Positions 26,601 through 38,500 of a stretch of 64,000 nt of DNA are shown here, one piece after another; position 1 is the stretch's first letter; each line of letters opens with the position of its first letter. This DNA comes from Balanoglossus misakiensis (lineage: Eukaryota; Hemichordata). The DNA lies in assembly GCA_040954595.2 (NCBI GenBank), contig CM082583.2:7998001-8062000 (forward strand), in the 5' to 3' direction. A model generated the notes under the pieces. It was not told the origin of the DNA, searched no databases, and was given only the letters and a program-made list of their open reading frames with translations. A program made the translations under genes and the position numbers.

Positions 26601-29600
26601 AAATATATAACCTTTCGCAGCCAATAATTGATTAATTGCCTAATTACTTTGAATCCCTGATCAGACCTGCGGTGACTTCTGAAGACATGGAGCATGCCTA
26701 ATTACTGTGCTGTCGTAATTTCGCCGACTCATTTCCTTTGCCCGAACAATAACTTCACCCGAGGATTGACATCTGACCTGTTATTATTGCAAAACTACGT
26801 TGAGCAAATCAAAGCATTTGTCATGTTCGTTGAACTGGAATGTTTCTGTTCCGCGCTCAAAGCAGCCAAGTCATGCAAGACCGTGGAACTGACAGTGAAA
26901 TTTACGTGCGACACGTGGTTTTTAAATTTAAGGGAGAACCATTCGATTTCTGGGGGTGGGTGGAAGATGTTGGCATGTCAGCTAATTTTTTTCAGTCATT
27001 ATTTTTCGATTGCCAGTCCACCTTTTTCTTCCGCACCATCTGCCGGCAACCCCCCTCCTTTATTCATATTTCTCCGACCTTTTAGCCACCCGGTTTTACG
27101 ATGGGAAATGGAGTTGTTCTAATTTGGAAGCCCTTTCCACCTCGCACAAACATATCAGTTCGATCAATATTCGATCAATGCGAAAAAAAACGAAACGGTA
27201 TTCAACGTTTACAAGAGCACGGAAACCCTGTTGTCTTATAATGGAGGAAACACCCTGGCCATTAAAACTGTAGATTCGATTTTATGGTGAACTCTACACA
27301 CGGTATATGTCACGCAAAGTAAGAAATATGATGACGCAAAACTGACAAGTTGACGTTGTACCTACTAACTGCATCGACTATGCGGGGGTGTCAATTCACA
27401 TGATTTGCATATCCGCCATTAACAATGATCGTCAGGTGGCTTAATGGTGGCGTGAAAGCGATAATTTCCAAAATGGCGATATTGTGCAGGAAACCATGGC
27501 TCGGGATATTGAAAATTTACTGCCGTTTGTTGAGCAGCATCAAAGTAAACCGCTGAATTCGATTGTAAAGTGTTTATTCTTCCCAGCCATTTGTCTGCCT
27601 TATAGGGGAAAGGCGCGCGGCGATATTGCTATCGGCGAGGGCTATCCACTTTTGAACCTTTCTTTGTGCTCGCGTAACCTAGTTTAGTATATGTATATAT
27701 TTCCGGAAATACTGAAACGAACGATCTGACGCTTATATTTATGAAACGTCAATACATGCTGCAGTGTGTGAACGGCTCTTAGGCACAACTGTGACACAAC
27801 TAACACGTTCGCTAAGTACAGCAAGTTTACTCGATGGTGGTTATTAGTGATTGAACGCCTAAGCTTACATCTTCCTCCAGTCATTATAATATCAATGTGT
27901 ATACAACATTTTAGTATGTGGTAATCGCATAACTTCTGCAAACAGTGTCAGCTATTCATAACATAACATTGTCGGCTGTGGCTGTAAGATAATGCCGCGG
28001 ATAACGGTGAAACTAAACTGAAGAATCGTCCATGTCGTTCCGATGACGTCAGCGACCTTGTTCCCCAACAGCGACGCACCTGTTGGTGCAACCATTCCAG
28101 CCTCTTTCGACCCACGTGATTAACTTTCTCCTCGAACAACCAAGCCTCTCATATCATTGCGACGCGGTGACGTCATGGAAATAGAATTCACCGATCCACC
28201 GAACTTGAAATTAAACGACACCATACAGCAATAAAAGGCCTCGTTGACACAGCTTCCTTTGGGTGTTAACCAAGGACGAATAGATTGATCTTGTACTGGT
28301 CGCACTTTTGGACAAGTTCTGATTGGCAGCGCGCGTTGCCGGTGCTTGAAAGCGTACGCCTTCCCCGATGTTACAAACGTCAATACATAGCCAGACGCCG
28401 ATACCCCTGATGAGAATTTCATTGAATTGCTTTTACTTGGCGAGCCTGGTGTATGTTTGGTGGCTGGATAATGTGGCGATCGACATTTTACTGCGTTGCA
28501 TGCACGCACATGTAATGACTTCGATATGATCAGCTCCATGTTTACTGCCCACATGAAAGCGAAACTCGTCAATATAATTAGCCAAGCGTATGTCTCTCTA
28601 CGGGTTCAATAATATGTCTAACATGCTCCCTATCCATAATGTTGATTCAAGACGATAAGAATACAAAATCGTGAGACTACCATCTCACACACTCGCAGAC
28701 CAATTTGAAGACGTCGCCCCGTTCAACAGCAGAATATGATTTAAATTTATTAGTTATGACCAAGCAAATTAATTTTGCTCCAGTGTTGGAAAAATAGCCC
28801 TAATCTAGGTTCACCGGGCGTCTCTCTTTTCTACTTCTCTCGGACTTTTATTCTCCCCGACACAGAGGTATCAAGATGCTAGTATGACCACACAAAGTGG
28901 ATTTTATGGGAGAAATTAAAAGGTATTTTTGGTGTTCCATTAAATTAATTTCTATTAATTTTCGTCCTATTTGAAAGAAAATACAAGCGACCAATAAGCT
29001 TACTGGTCATCAAAAGCTCGTTGCTTCTTGATGGCCTCGTTTTGCTCTCTCAAAAAGATAGCATTGCAATTCATCTTTATCTGTACGCGATGCAGAACGC
29101 AGTAGTGTTTTTATTGGATTATTGTCTAAATCGTTGAGATCAATTGTTGGTTAATCATGCCACTTGTTCCGTTTCTATTCAATTAAAAGAGAAGCTATGC
29201 CTCAAAGGACAGATCTGTTTCTGTTATCGGTTCCTAGGACTCTCGGTTTTCGTTTGATTGTTGAAGTTTTTTGTGGAATTTTGACAGTTAAAATCGAAGC
29301 TCATGATAGCAAAAGAACTAACGCTGGTTTTCCGTAGGGCCTGATTAATCAGAAATAAGTGGTCTTTTTGATTCGATATAAAGTGGACAGTTTTGTGCCT
29401 TGGGTTCCAATTAACCGAATGATGGTGTTTAGTAAAAATGAGCCAAATTTCTCGGCTTCAGTTAAAAGTCAGCAAGTTTAGTAATGTAATTTGTGTATGA
29501 AAACTGGGACATATTGTTTGCATACGAGTATAGACTTCATATTTATGCATCAATCGGACATAAAGTATGTCAGTAAACGTAAAAAAACAAGTTGAGCTAA

Positions 29601-29824
29601 CATTATGGGAAGTCTATGTTCGGTGAATCAGGACCTCCATATGTCATTTGGAAATATAAAACAAAATTGCTGAAAAAGTCTTCACGGTTTAGTATTTTGT
29701 CTTTCTACCGAAGTCTTTTTAAGATTGTTAACTTTATATAGCAATAAAACAAATTCTACTTACATTTTGGTAAAACCAGGAATATTCCAACAGTAAGGAG
29801 ACATCGAAACAACGATGGTTCCAT
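8147..29824 (-). CDS. Gene A: alpha7-like nicotinic acetylcholine receptor subunit, nine coding exons, complete
   Basis: Joined coding exons (minus strand, 5' to 3'): 29764-29824, 18539-18678, 18093-18137, 14887-14996, 10342-10595, 9566-9760, 9151-9237, 8810-8919, 8147-8647. They encode 500 residues, the usual alpha7 length. Visible: signal peptide (1-20), N-glycosylation sites at N48 (NES) and N98 (NIS), the Cys-loop C152-C166 with 13 residues between, loop A 'LLYNSADERF', loop B Trp173, loop E 'GLCQYIPPG', loop C 'YPCCPEPY' with C216/C217, M1 about 235-259, M2 about 264-285 (Glu at -1' and 20', Leu at 9'), M3 about 299-320, M4 about 461-489. From family knowledge this is a cation-selective acetylcholine-gated channel subunit of the plasma membrane, able to supply the principal binding face. 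Loop E, the M2 sequence and the 'VMDRLCL...APN' C-terminus point to the alpha7/alpha9/alpha10 group. Start ATG 29824 has G at -3 and +4. Homomer formation is inferred; the exact orthology is unproven. Confidence 0.95.
8810..8919 (-). CDS. Gene A exon 8: M3
   Basis: 110 nt encoding '(A)[19 protein letters not shown]' and '[17 protein letters not shown]'. This is the M3 helix and the beginning of the cytoplasmic loop. It ends at a codon boundary. Acceptor is 'gtttcag'; donor is GTGAGT. Confidence 0.95.
9151..9237 (-). CDS. Gene A exon 7: M2 pore helix
   Basis: 87 nt encoding '(G)[18 protein letters not shown]' to 'SEVVPLV' plus one base. It carries most of the pore-lining M2 helix with Leu 9', Val 13' and Glu 20', and the M2-M3 loop 'MPPTSE'. 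Acceptor is 'cccctag'; donor is GTGAGT. Confidence 0.96.
9238..9565 (-). other. Gene A intron 6
   Basis: 328 bp, interrupting the M2-coding sequence, with a weak GTAGGA donor and a 'cccctag' acceptor. Confidence 0.9.
9566..9760 (-). CDS. Gene A exon 6: loop C, M1 and start of M2
   Basis: 195 nt encoding '(G)[19 protein letters not shown]' through M1 to 'ADSGEKLTL' plus one base. The vicinal Cys pair and flanking tyrosines of the acetylcholine site are present. Acceptor is 'ccacag'. The donor GTAGGA (9565-9560) is weaker than the other donors of the gene. It is fixed by the phase match to exon 7, which begins with GG completing the Gly codon. Confidence 0.93.
9761..10341 (-). other. Gene A intron 5
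   Basis: 581-bp GT-AG intron. Nothing recognised inside. Confidence 0.9.
10342..10595 (-). CDS. Gene A exon 5: loops A, E and B and the Cys-loop
   Basis: 254 nt encoding '(S)[19 protein letters not shown]' to '[11 protein letters not shown]' plus one base. It contains loop E 'LCQYIPPG', the Cys-loop from [15 protein letters not shown], and loop B 'FGSWTYDG'. Acceptor is 'cccccag'; donor is GTGAGG. From memory of vertebrate CHRNA7, this stretch is split over two exons there, so here they appear fused. Confidence 0.96.
10596..14886 (-). other. Gene A intron 4
   Basis: 4291-bp GT-AG intron. Only the GAATT simple repeat and two TACATGTA octamers stand out. Confidence 0.9.
12970..13003. repeat. 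GAATT simple repeat
   Basis: Short array of TTGAA/GAATT units in intron 4 of gene A. Confidence 0.8.
14887..14996 (-). CDS. Gene A exon 4: loop D and beta-strand region
   Basis: 110 nt encoding '[19 protein letters not shown]' through '[16 protein letters not shown]' plus two bases. It supplies the loop D tryptophan (second residue of the exon) and the conserved '[10 protein letters not shown]' run leading into loop A. Acceptor is 'tgtatag'; donor is GTAAGG. The two trailing bases and the first base of exon 5 form a Ser codon. Confidence 0.96.
14997..18092 (-). other. Gene A intron 3
   Basis: 3096-bp GT-AG intron containing the 42-bp duplication (15481-15564) and a G run near 16002. Confidence 0.9.
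15481..15564. repeat. 42-bp tandem duplication
   Basis: Two 42-bp units, 15481-15522 and 15523-15564, differing at one position near the end (cctc versus cttc). Unit starts 'aaaaaatcaatagtctg'. It lies within intron 3 of gene A and has no evident function. Confidence 0.95.
18093..18137 (-). CDS. Gene A exon 3: 45-nt microexon
   Basis: Exactly 45 nt encoding [15 protein letters not shown], nearly the invariant nAChR exon-3 motif (DEKNQ-LTTN-WL). Acceptor 'gtctag' and donor GTAAGT flank it, and both ends are at codon boundaries. It is too short for an ordinary ORF search. Confidence 0.96.
18138..18538 (-). other. Gene A intron 2
   Basis: 401-bp GT-AG intron. Nothing recognised inside. Confidence 0.9.
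18539..18678 (-). CDS. Gene A exon 2: N-terminal helix and first beta strand
   Basis: 140 nt encoding residues 21-67. It begins '[16 protein letters not shown]' and includes '[12 protein letters not shown]' and '[13 protein letters not shown]'. The N-terminal 'YN-LERP-NES' pattern is diagnostic of nAChR subunits. Acceptor is attcag before 18678; donor is GTAAGT after 18539. Confidence 0.95.
18679..29763 (-). other. Gene A intron 1
   Basis: 11,085 bp if the assigned exon 1 is right. No gene was recognised on either strand. It contains CRE octamers at 21481, 28044 and 28168. The longest open frame is 150 codons (28120-28572, minus), unrecognised and probably chance. Confidence 0.72.
29764..29824 (-). 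CDS. Gene A exon 1: start codon and signal peptide
   Basis: 61 nt encoding 20 residues, '[20 protein letters not shown]', plus one base. It has a short N-region followed by a hydrophobic core, as expected of a signal peptide. The donor is GTAAGT (29763-29758). The one-base phase joins exactly to exon 2 to make a Tyr codon. The call rests on signal-peptide shape, donor and phase, not on residue conservation, and the exon lies 11 kb from exon 2, so a different first exon remains possible. Confidence 0.75.
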
Positions 29825-29869
29825 GTCGCGTCCTGGCGGAGTGGAGCGTCTCTGTCCTCGTTGCGAGAG

Positions 29870-29877
29870 TGACGTCA
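29870..29877. promoter_or_regulatory. Perfect CRE octamer upstream of gene A
   Basis: TGACGTCA, the palindromic consensus bound by CREB/ATF factors, lies 45 nt upstream of the gene A start codon. The position would suit a proximal promoter or 5' UTR element. The octamer is unusually common in this window, so this copy may be incidental. No TATA box was seen nearby. Confidence 0.35.
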
Positions 29878-31859
29878 GACCAACTGGACCTGCGTGAACC
29901 GAATAACAAATAGTTGGATTGATCACTGATATTGATACGCTTGATAACAGTATTGCTCATTCCCGTTCTGTAATCACGTTGGATGTAATTCCAGTGAGAA
30001 CGTCAACGGCTGCGTCCAATAACTTGGAATAACGTGGAAATACACGATAAACCAAATCAAATCTTCTTCCGCGGGAGAGGCAAGCCATCATGCGTGGCGT
30101 CCGTGAACATGTGTTTTCATTAAGTCGCCGAATGTTTGCTGCCTACCAAAGTAATTATACTCTGAAGCCAGGTAGTCTGTTTCAGGATCCTTAGCTTTTC
30201 GACGAGAATTTATCGGTCTCGTCCGTATGGCGAGACTCGTTTCACGTTACGAGAGCAGGGGTGGTGCTGAAATGGGAGTTGGCAGTGTTCAGTGAAAGTG
30301 GCACTGCACAATAAAATTATCCCACCATATTCGCTTATAAACACTGTAGTTAACATTTTCAGCTTTGGAAACGTATAAAGTTTATGAGAGCGCGATAGTT
30401 TTGACATAGCACTCTGAAAATTATACACAGTCCTAATGACAGTCAATTTGGAACCAGAGAGGATAAGAAGTTGGAAAATAAAACAGACAAGATGCGTGAC
30501 ATATTAAGGTTTCTAGAGGTACTTGACAGATTCCTTGTACTTGCACAAATTAAGTACTTTGAACACTTGTCTCATGAAAATTGTCACCAGCACGGGATAT
30601 ACATACTGAAAAAAACGCCGAACGCACATGTGATCTTAACACGAACAGTAAACCAGAGAAATTGTCTGAGCTTCTACATTTTCACCGTTGCCGTCACCGA
30701 ACAGGCACACTGACATTTGCAGAATCTATTAGTTTTACGAGCAAAGGGAACTCAGAAGTTGATTTACACTTGCCAGACATATTTTTTACAATATGACAGA
30801 AGATGACACCCTCTCGACAGGCACGGACATAAAAGCCGGAACTGTCAAACGCTCTCTCTGGCTCGCTAGAGTCTCACACCTGAGACAGGTCAGAGGTTAC
30901 CCGCTTTGAAACACGCAGATCTTTTAATACAGTTTTAACATGTTACGTGTTTGTCACATTTTCCACGTGACCCTGGAACCTCTCTCTGCGGCAAACATTT
31001 AAATGTTTTGTACTCGGTGTTTAACCGGTCTCTGAAGGGTAATATTAAGACGAGGCGTATATATGGATATTCGATATTTTGTATTTTTTTTCATTTTATG
31101 TCGGCGGCAACGGCTCGTCATAAGTACGATTTGGTGACATTGCTTTTCATCTAAAACCAACTTAACCAACTTAAAACGCAAACCATACTATACCTTCATT
31201 CTCATATACATTGGTGATATTATAATTGTAGTGGTGCCCACATTTAAAGGTAAAGACCATTACTGCCCTTGTGTTTACGATGACATGTGCCACTTTCGTT
31301 TCAATTCAGCGAGCTTGGCTGTAAACACCCGCTTTACATTTTTTATTTCGACTTTCAATTTCATTGGGAGTAGCCGGCCGTGCGACAACAGCATGGGAAA
31401 GAACTCGAGTGAGGATGGTAACAAAATGATTGAACAGACAGATTGAGTAGAACGCCTGAAGACGTACACTGCGCATGACCAATTACTGCCAGCGGGCACC
31501 GCCGTCTTATCAGTCAGCAGCGAGCTATTCAAATCAAGGATTTGAACATGTGTAGCATATTAGTCTTAGCTTGGCATGTATATACCACAATCAAAGTGAG
31601 CTGTCTGCGTGCATCGTTATGCATAGCAAAAGTGCCGATCTGAGAAAATTGATCTGCCACTCGAAAACAATGAAAACGATATAACTTAAGTTGCCATTTA
31701 AATAAATACCGCCAATTGTCTGCGGTTATCTATCCCTCCCTCAAAGAGAGTTTCATTAGAATTGAATTACGTTAATGATATCAGCCGACAATGATGTTTT
31801 CAATCGGGAAAGAATTCGAAACGATAGCATGAATGATGTGCCATCTGTATCTTCTCCTC

Positions 31860-31882
31860 CTGATTGATTGATTGATTGATTG
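31860..31882. repeat. TGAT simple repeat
   Basis: About five and a half TGAT units, left of dispersed repeat copy 1. Confidence 0.9.
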
Positions 31883-31928
31883 AAAATGGTTAATGTACAG
31901 CACTGTCCACCCGGGAGGGGGGGGTGCG

Positions 31929-32140
31929 TTACGACACGCTGGCCGATCGAGGCAGAAACAGGGCAGCAAACAAATTAGACTGGCCGAATGGTTCGCTTTG
32001 TAATAAGCCAACCAGCGCTGCACGCAACAACGATGGTCAACAATATATAGTCACACAAAATCACCTTAAATATGGTAAATAAAATCATAGCAAATAAAGT
32101 AATAATAATCATCGAAACTATACACAGAGAATATACAAAA
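31929..32140 (+). repeat. Dispersed repeat, copy 1
   Basis: Diverged relative of the right edge of the window (63807-64000). Shared blocks include 'ttacgacacgct', 'aaacaaattagactggccg', 'aaccagcgct', 'cacgcaacaa', 'gatggtcaacaa' and 'atggtaaat', in the same order and orientation with small indels. It sits just right of a (TGAT)n tract. No coding capacity was seen; a SINE- or MITE-like element is possible. Confidence 0.8.
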
Positions 32141-35100
32141 TAAGAAACTACCTTTGAGCGTGACCAAGTGTGGAAATAAAACTAACGAAGTCCAATATCC
32201 CGTAGAAAGTTCCACAGTTTAGACGAAGGACGCGACAACACCGCGACACTGAGTTCCGACGTTTAGTCCGAGTAGTATATCCGTCTCCAAATCCACAGGT
32301 AGACAGCACGGCTTCCAGGCCAGTTCAACATGAGACAACGCGGCTCCCAGTTCAAATTAGCAGCTACACCATGCAACAACGTGGCAACTTGTGGGATTTT
32401 ACATGAGCAAAATAATGAATTCATCACACCTGCTCACGCAAATATTTAAATAACGAATGCAAACGATAAACACACCTGGTCACGAAAAAACAATAGCAAA
32501 CCTAACCTACGTAACAAGGGGGATGGGTCAAAGGTCAAATCGTGAAATTGCAATCCAGATGATGATTTGCCCTCGAAAATTAAAACACACAGGTATACGT
32601 GCACAACCTTAAAGATATCGGATTTCTTTAGTTTGTTTATATATATATGTACGTGACAGACATTGTCAACGAAAGAGTGGGGCGAAAATGTCACCTTGAT
32701 GACCTCAGAGATGACTTCACAATTTGTTTTAATCGCTTAAAATTGCGTCTTGCGTTATTTATTTGACTGTGAACGTCTTAAAAGGAGAGATAACAGATTA
32801 AAGGGTCGTTGAGTCAAGGCCAATAAAATGGTATCGAAGAGCGTGCACGCCCATATTAATGGGAGAGAGTAAAATTTTATGGCTAATGTAAACGACCTGC
32901 AGAGAAGTTTAGTCCAAGTCAGTGGTAGGACAGATGCTGATTGCTACATATCTCCTAGAAAGTCGTCTCTTATTGGCGTGAATATAAAAAAGGCACTTTT
33001 CCCGCCTAAAATTGCTCGTCACGTTCGGAAAATCGTGTTTTCATAAAGGGATGTAAAAGGTTAGCAAATACTCTTTGTTATCCTCTCTGCTCGGCTGCCG
33101 ATCGAGCTAGTTGTCATTCGCGGCTCATAGGAGACGTCAACTTGGTCGACTAATAGCCGTCATAACGTGCTCACAATTAAAAGAAAATGTCGTCTCGAAT
33201 AACTTCATAAAATGTTTAGAGGACATCCACCTTGTTTTACGATCAGAAGTCTCAGGTTTGCAGGTCATTTCGCATGGGTTGCACGCAGTCCTTTTCAAGA
33301 TTCGTCACGTGTTATTTTGATGACATCGTTCACTGGGGAAGTCACACTTTTGTTTTTGCTTTTCATTACCACTTCCAATAGTTTCGCCAAATGAAATGAA
33401 ACCGATACATAAAATGTGAGCTGTTCGCCCGTTTGACTGATTCAGAACTAAGGGAATTCAGAGCACATCTCCGAAGATTGGATGGTATTTTGGGGAATAG
33501 GCTGCATGATATTCCGTCCATACTGTTCAAAGTCTCAAAGAAATATATTAAAGGAACACGAAATCATCATTGACCATGGCTTTGGGTCTCTAAAAGTGCG
33601 CCAAATCTTTTAGCATGGTACTACTCTCTCACTGCTTTGTGAGTGACCTTGAAATTTAGCGGACACAATTGGTATTCATGGGAGCCGTTCCAGCTGTTTA
33701 CATCTTGTAACTCGTTTTTAATTAAAAATATATATCGTGCATTTACTTATTTTGAAGTTAACAAATGAAAACAAAACTCATAATCTACACTCTTTGACTG
33801 TTCAAATGAAAAATTATCTGCATCGCTCCTAGTACCAAAGCATGATGGATAATAGGCACAATCAAAGCGTGGCTGTTGTCGTCCCCGCAGGTAACTTTTT
33901 ATCATAATACGCCATTAATCATTGGACAGTTTTTACTTGGGTAAAAGGGAATTAACGTCATGTAATTTTACATAATTACAAAGAGCGAAACGGTGACTGG
34001 CGACTAAAACACTGACAAGCCGACTCTGTCAAAAAAAACGGAGACTTTTCTGAATTCTATCATTTTTTGTGTACAATTTGGGCTGTACGAATATTCGAGA
34101 TACAACTTTTATATAAAAAAAATTCAATGACACCACAAATGCATTTTGAAAATTATCTTGATGCTCCTATGTTGACTATTTTAAAACGTCGCGAACGTTT
34201 TTGACAAAAATTAACGAACTTTGGTTTAAACAATTTCAAAATTTCGATAAAAAACATAAACACGGTTAGGTACAAAATATGATTTATACTGAACATTTGA
34301 CGGTAAAGAATCAATGGCGAGCCTTAGAATAGAAATAACAAATTGCCAGTGATAAGACTGGTAAATTTTGAATAGTGTAGCAACTGGGTTGTATAGAGGA
34401 TGGACTTACCGGAATTGTAAGACTACTTTCTGTATGTCCTGGCGGATATTCCATACGTACATGTACACCGGGTGGTGATTGTCTTTTCACTGATCACCAG
34501 CTCAACTTTCTGAGGGTGTGATCTGGTGTGTTGTGAGTGTTAACACTTGAGGGCGCAGTAATTCGAACTCGGCAGCAGAATAAACCCACGCTAATTACTC
34601 ACATTTTGAAAAAAAGGAATATTCCTATTGGAAACATACATTAACTAGAGATAAACTTATTTGATGTATTATGACGTAGAGAAAATAAGGTCATAGACGC
34701 GCGGCAAGTCTATGTCGATGCACGTAAAACGCTTTTACCTATAGCGATTCTTTTACTCGATTTCTTTCTGGTGTTGTGCTACATAAATATATTTTGTAGA
34801 TTGGACTACGTCGTCGTTGGAACTCTAACACGTATTCGTAAAATTAAAATAATTGCGCAAATTGATAGTGTGTATAATATCGACGTTTACACTGCGTCGC
34901 CATAGCAAAGTATTTGATATACTCTGTAACTTAATATCATCAAGCGATCGTGCATTTTCGAAGAGAAAATTAATGGGTTGACTGTCAGGCAGACACGGGG
35001 TGAACCAACATGAAGTCTAACAAATTGGGATATTATTCCATGGATATATTGATGTACTGAATTAATAGCCTTTGCAAAACAAACAATGATGAAATGAAAC

Positions 35101-35486
35101 GTGTTCTTTACGAGTAATGTAATACATCGCTCTGGTTTTCTAAGCATCGAAATTCCGATAAAGGTTTCTTTGGAACGTATTGTAAGTCCGTCAGAGAAAC
35201 CCCCCATTTGTAGATTTCGCTCAGAGTTTAGGTCGACGCCCTCTGTTGGGAACATGCACAGCTAGTATTCGAATACACAATACCAACGATGTCAACAGAG
35301 TGTCCCTTCGAATGAAACACTTAATGCATCGCGCCCTTGAGCCATATTAAATTGTACAAACATTTGCAGACATGTCACGAAGAGCTTGTCAAACACGGAA
35401 AGTAAACGTGCCGGACAGGATGTCCGTTGGCGGCGCTGTGGACAAACAGAGAACGTGACTCCAAGTCTCACGAAGTGCTTTTTTGT

Positions 35487-35502
35487 GGGGGGGGGGGGGG
35501 GT
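35487..35502. repeat. Long poly-G run
   Basis: Uninterrupted G run of about 15 bases. Similar G or C runs of about eight or more bases lie near 16002, 49068, 49269, 50066, 50702 and 53590. Confidence 0.9.
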
Positions 35503-38500
35503 TGTTTTGCATGGAACTGTTTGCTTGCATTTTGGGCTCGTGTTATTTTAGAGCAGGTTTAATATACTTTTTTATCTGCGCATATTGACCAGTGTCAACC
35601 TGTTCCATTTAAAAATAATACTGTCTGTGTCATTTGCACTATCCTCTGTTCAATATATCAAGACGAATTTATGATTTGATCAGTATTGCTTCACGAATAC
35701 AGCATTGGGCAACAATCGCCCAGCATATATACATGTAACGAGGCCCTGTTGAGTCGCAAGAGTTCAATGCACGGACTTTGTTTATATGCGCCCTCTGGCC
35801 GTGTCGATCATTGAAAAGTCTCGTATGGTTTATAAATTAGTTTTTCAGCAGGAGTCTTAGGTTCACCACGTGGAGGCGCACGGCGACCTGCCCATCAAAA
35901 CCTGGACTTGTCTAAAATAAAAGTATTTGTCCATGGGTTGCTATTCGTAGTTGAAACAAAGAACCAGATAAAAGAAAGACATTTTTCCTTACTGCAAAAA
36001 CTTCACGGAATGATAAACTGTGTTTTTGTTTTATGTTTCAAAAGGATTATGAAAAATTACAGCTACTGCGCCTTTAATGCATCGATATAAATATACGTGA
36101 TTATTTTCTCTTTCCAGTAATGTTTTTCATCGTATACAGTGCTGCCAGTCGCGTGCGTACGCGTGCGCTTTTTTTAAATGACAGTGATGTTTAGATTTGC
36201 CATGAAACAACCCTTTTAACGGAAGTCCTTCCCATGTCAAATTAAACCATCTAGTTGTCAGAGTACTTAATTGGTTGATGGTGGAGGAATGCTCAACTTG
36301 ACAGATACGGTCAAGGTTACATCCTGTTATTGCTCGATACTTCGAAAACATTGCAAGTAAACCCGGGTCATTAAACCCGCGATTTGTAAGTTTGATCCGG
36401 CAAGATTTGTGGAACTGTGACGTATGTTTCTGTTTCAGATTTTGCTTGAAATCGGTAGTAGTCGCTGATTGAGTGTATGACTAATTTATTGCCAGATCGG
36501 AATCGCGATGACTGTTGGTTGTGACAAATTGGAAATAACCAATTTACTGGTATCTGATGAGGTTGATTCCCGTCCAGGCTGGGATTAAGTGGTCTTTTCC
36601 CTCACTTCCGTTTTCTGGAAACCTTAAGGAAGCCTTCACTTTTCATCAGCGATTGTTATAAACAATCCTACGTGAACAGAATGCGGCCAAAGATTCCCAA
36701 AGATTCAACAAATATCAATATGGTGGCGGTGCAAGGCACGAACTTTGAATATTTGCCGGCTAGCTACAGCTGTTTTCAGTTTCCCATCATTAGTTATACA
36801 TGTACATAATTAGAAGATATATAGATTGTCTAGTGGACATGATGTTTACGAAAACGCAAAACAGTTTACAGTTGAGTGACCTTTAATTTGCTGACCATGA
36901 CTGTTTTGGAAGTCTCAAATACCACCATAATCTGGTGTTTCGATCAAATAAGTCTTTGGAAATGTTCCATCGGCATTTATTCTGCGAGCGGATGGAGATA
37001 TACGTTCAATGTTCACCATTTAGCCATTAACTCGGAAGATTTGTTGATGAATTAAACCGATATACAGGCCAGCCTCATTCTTCCATGTGGGTTTGTGTGT
37101 CACAGTCACAAGGCCGCGCAATGAACGCACCCTGGCGATTACTCTTCAATGCCCGCATTCAGTTTGCAATGGCTGAAACACGCTGAAAGTGCTAAGAAAG
37201 ACTTGACTCGTCCGCTGAAAGGGGCTTTTATCGCGTTAACAAGCTGGCGTCACGTTGGAAAATATGTATCGATCGATGGGGGCATGAATGCACCGGTTGT
37301 TGGTTTAGCTCAGTTCAGTCAAGCAGCGTTTCTGCAAACAGTGCATTAGGATGCGTGTGTGTGCAAACAGCGCTTGGAGCGTGTGCTGTCCCCGATTGGT
37401 CTTGGTGGCTGTCGTCATGACTACACGGCTACCAAAATCAATGTCAACGACCAATGCAATAGGTCAATATATAAATATTGGGGGATATTTACGATGAACT
37501 TTTACGCACCTGTCCATTTAAATCACGTGCAGATGCATAAAACCATTACAACAGTCGACTTGAAAGATTTACAAAATTTCTTTAACGACACACCGAGGTT
37601 TAGGCAAATATAATTATTCTTTGGCAAACTTGCCTAAATAACGTTTTGCGGGGGAATTCGTTGATTTCTATAGAGAGTACACCGTAATCAATTGGATATA
37701 TGACGACTGAATTGTACGATTTTTGATCCAAAATCAATTTAGTTGGAATAATGGTCCTCCAGGAAACGTGAATAGTTAGATATTTAATTGGTTCTCTGAG
37801 CGTATTTAATTCAGAAAAGGGATCATGTAAGCCAGAATCTTTACAGAAATATATATCCTCGGTAATATAAATTTAGTCTATACTCAGAACAGTGGATAGT
37901 TTTGAAGTTGAAGCCAATTTACAACATTTTTACAGTACTAATCTTGTTTTCGATTGCGGGACTTGGTACGCTAAAACGAGAAAATATGAGCGGCAGCGTT
38001 CACATCTTCAGAATCAAGGTCAGAAGACAGAATCTTACCTTTTTTATGTTATTCACAGCCCTAACTATTGTTTGTCAGTTTAAGATCTGAAGCAATTTTC
38101 CTTGATTGAAGTCGGTTACGATTATATCCGTAATATTTTAGTCGGTTATGTCTCTGTTGCAGAGGTGAAAACGGCCACTTTTCAGGTTTTGTCTTCAGTC
38201 CGTCGTGATGATGGAGACGACTACAGCAAATTGACACAAAAAGAGCTCATCCGCCTTGTTCCGACGAACACGTTTAGAGGATAAAATGCTCACTTTCTTT
38301 AATTAATGGAATACTTTAATACCTGGTGGTATCTAGAATCGATTAAAATTACTGGAACCTTTTCATATTGGATGGATTTGATAAGCATCCGTTAGAGGAC
38401 GCCCTCTAGCGACTTCTAAGCACGCCACTGACATGCGTTTAGTGCTTCGTCCTCCCACGATCTAAATTCTTGATCTAAATTTCTGGCATTTTAATACAGT

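Noticed and set aside
26694-27122. 142-codon plus-strand frame in intron 1 of gene A
   Set aside because: Low-complexity hydrophobic and Pro-rich tail, no recognised domain, no supporting context.
28120-28572. 150-codon minus-strand frame in intron 1 of gene A
   Set aside because: No recognised domain, no splice context, and such lengths are expected occasionally by chance in 64 kb.
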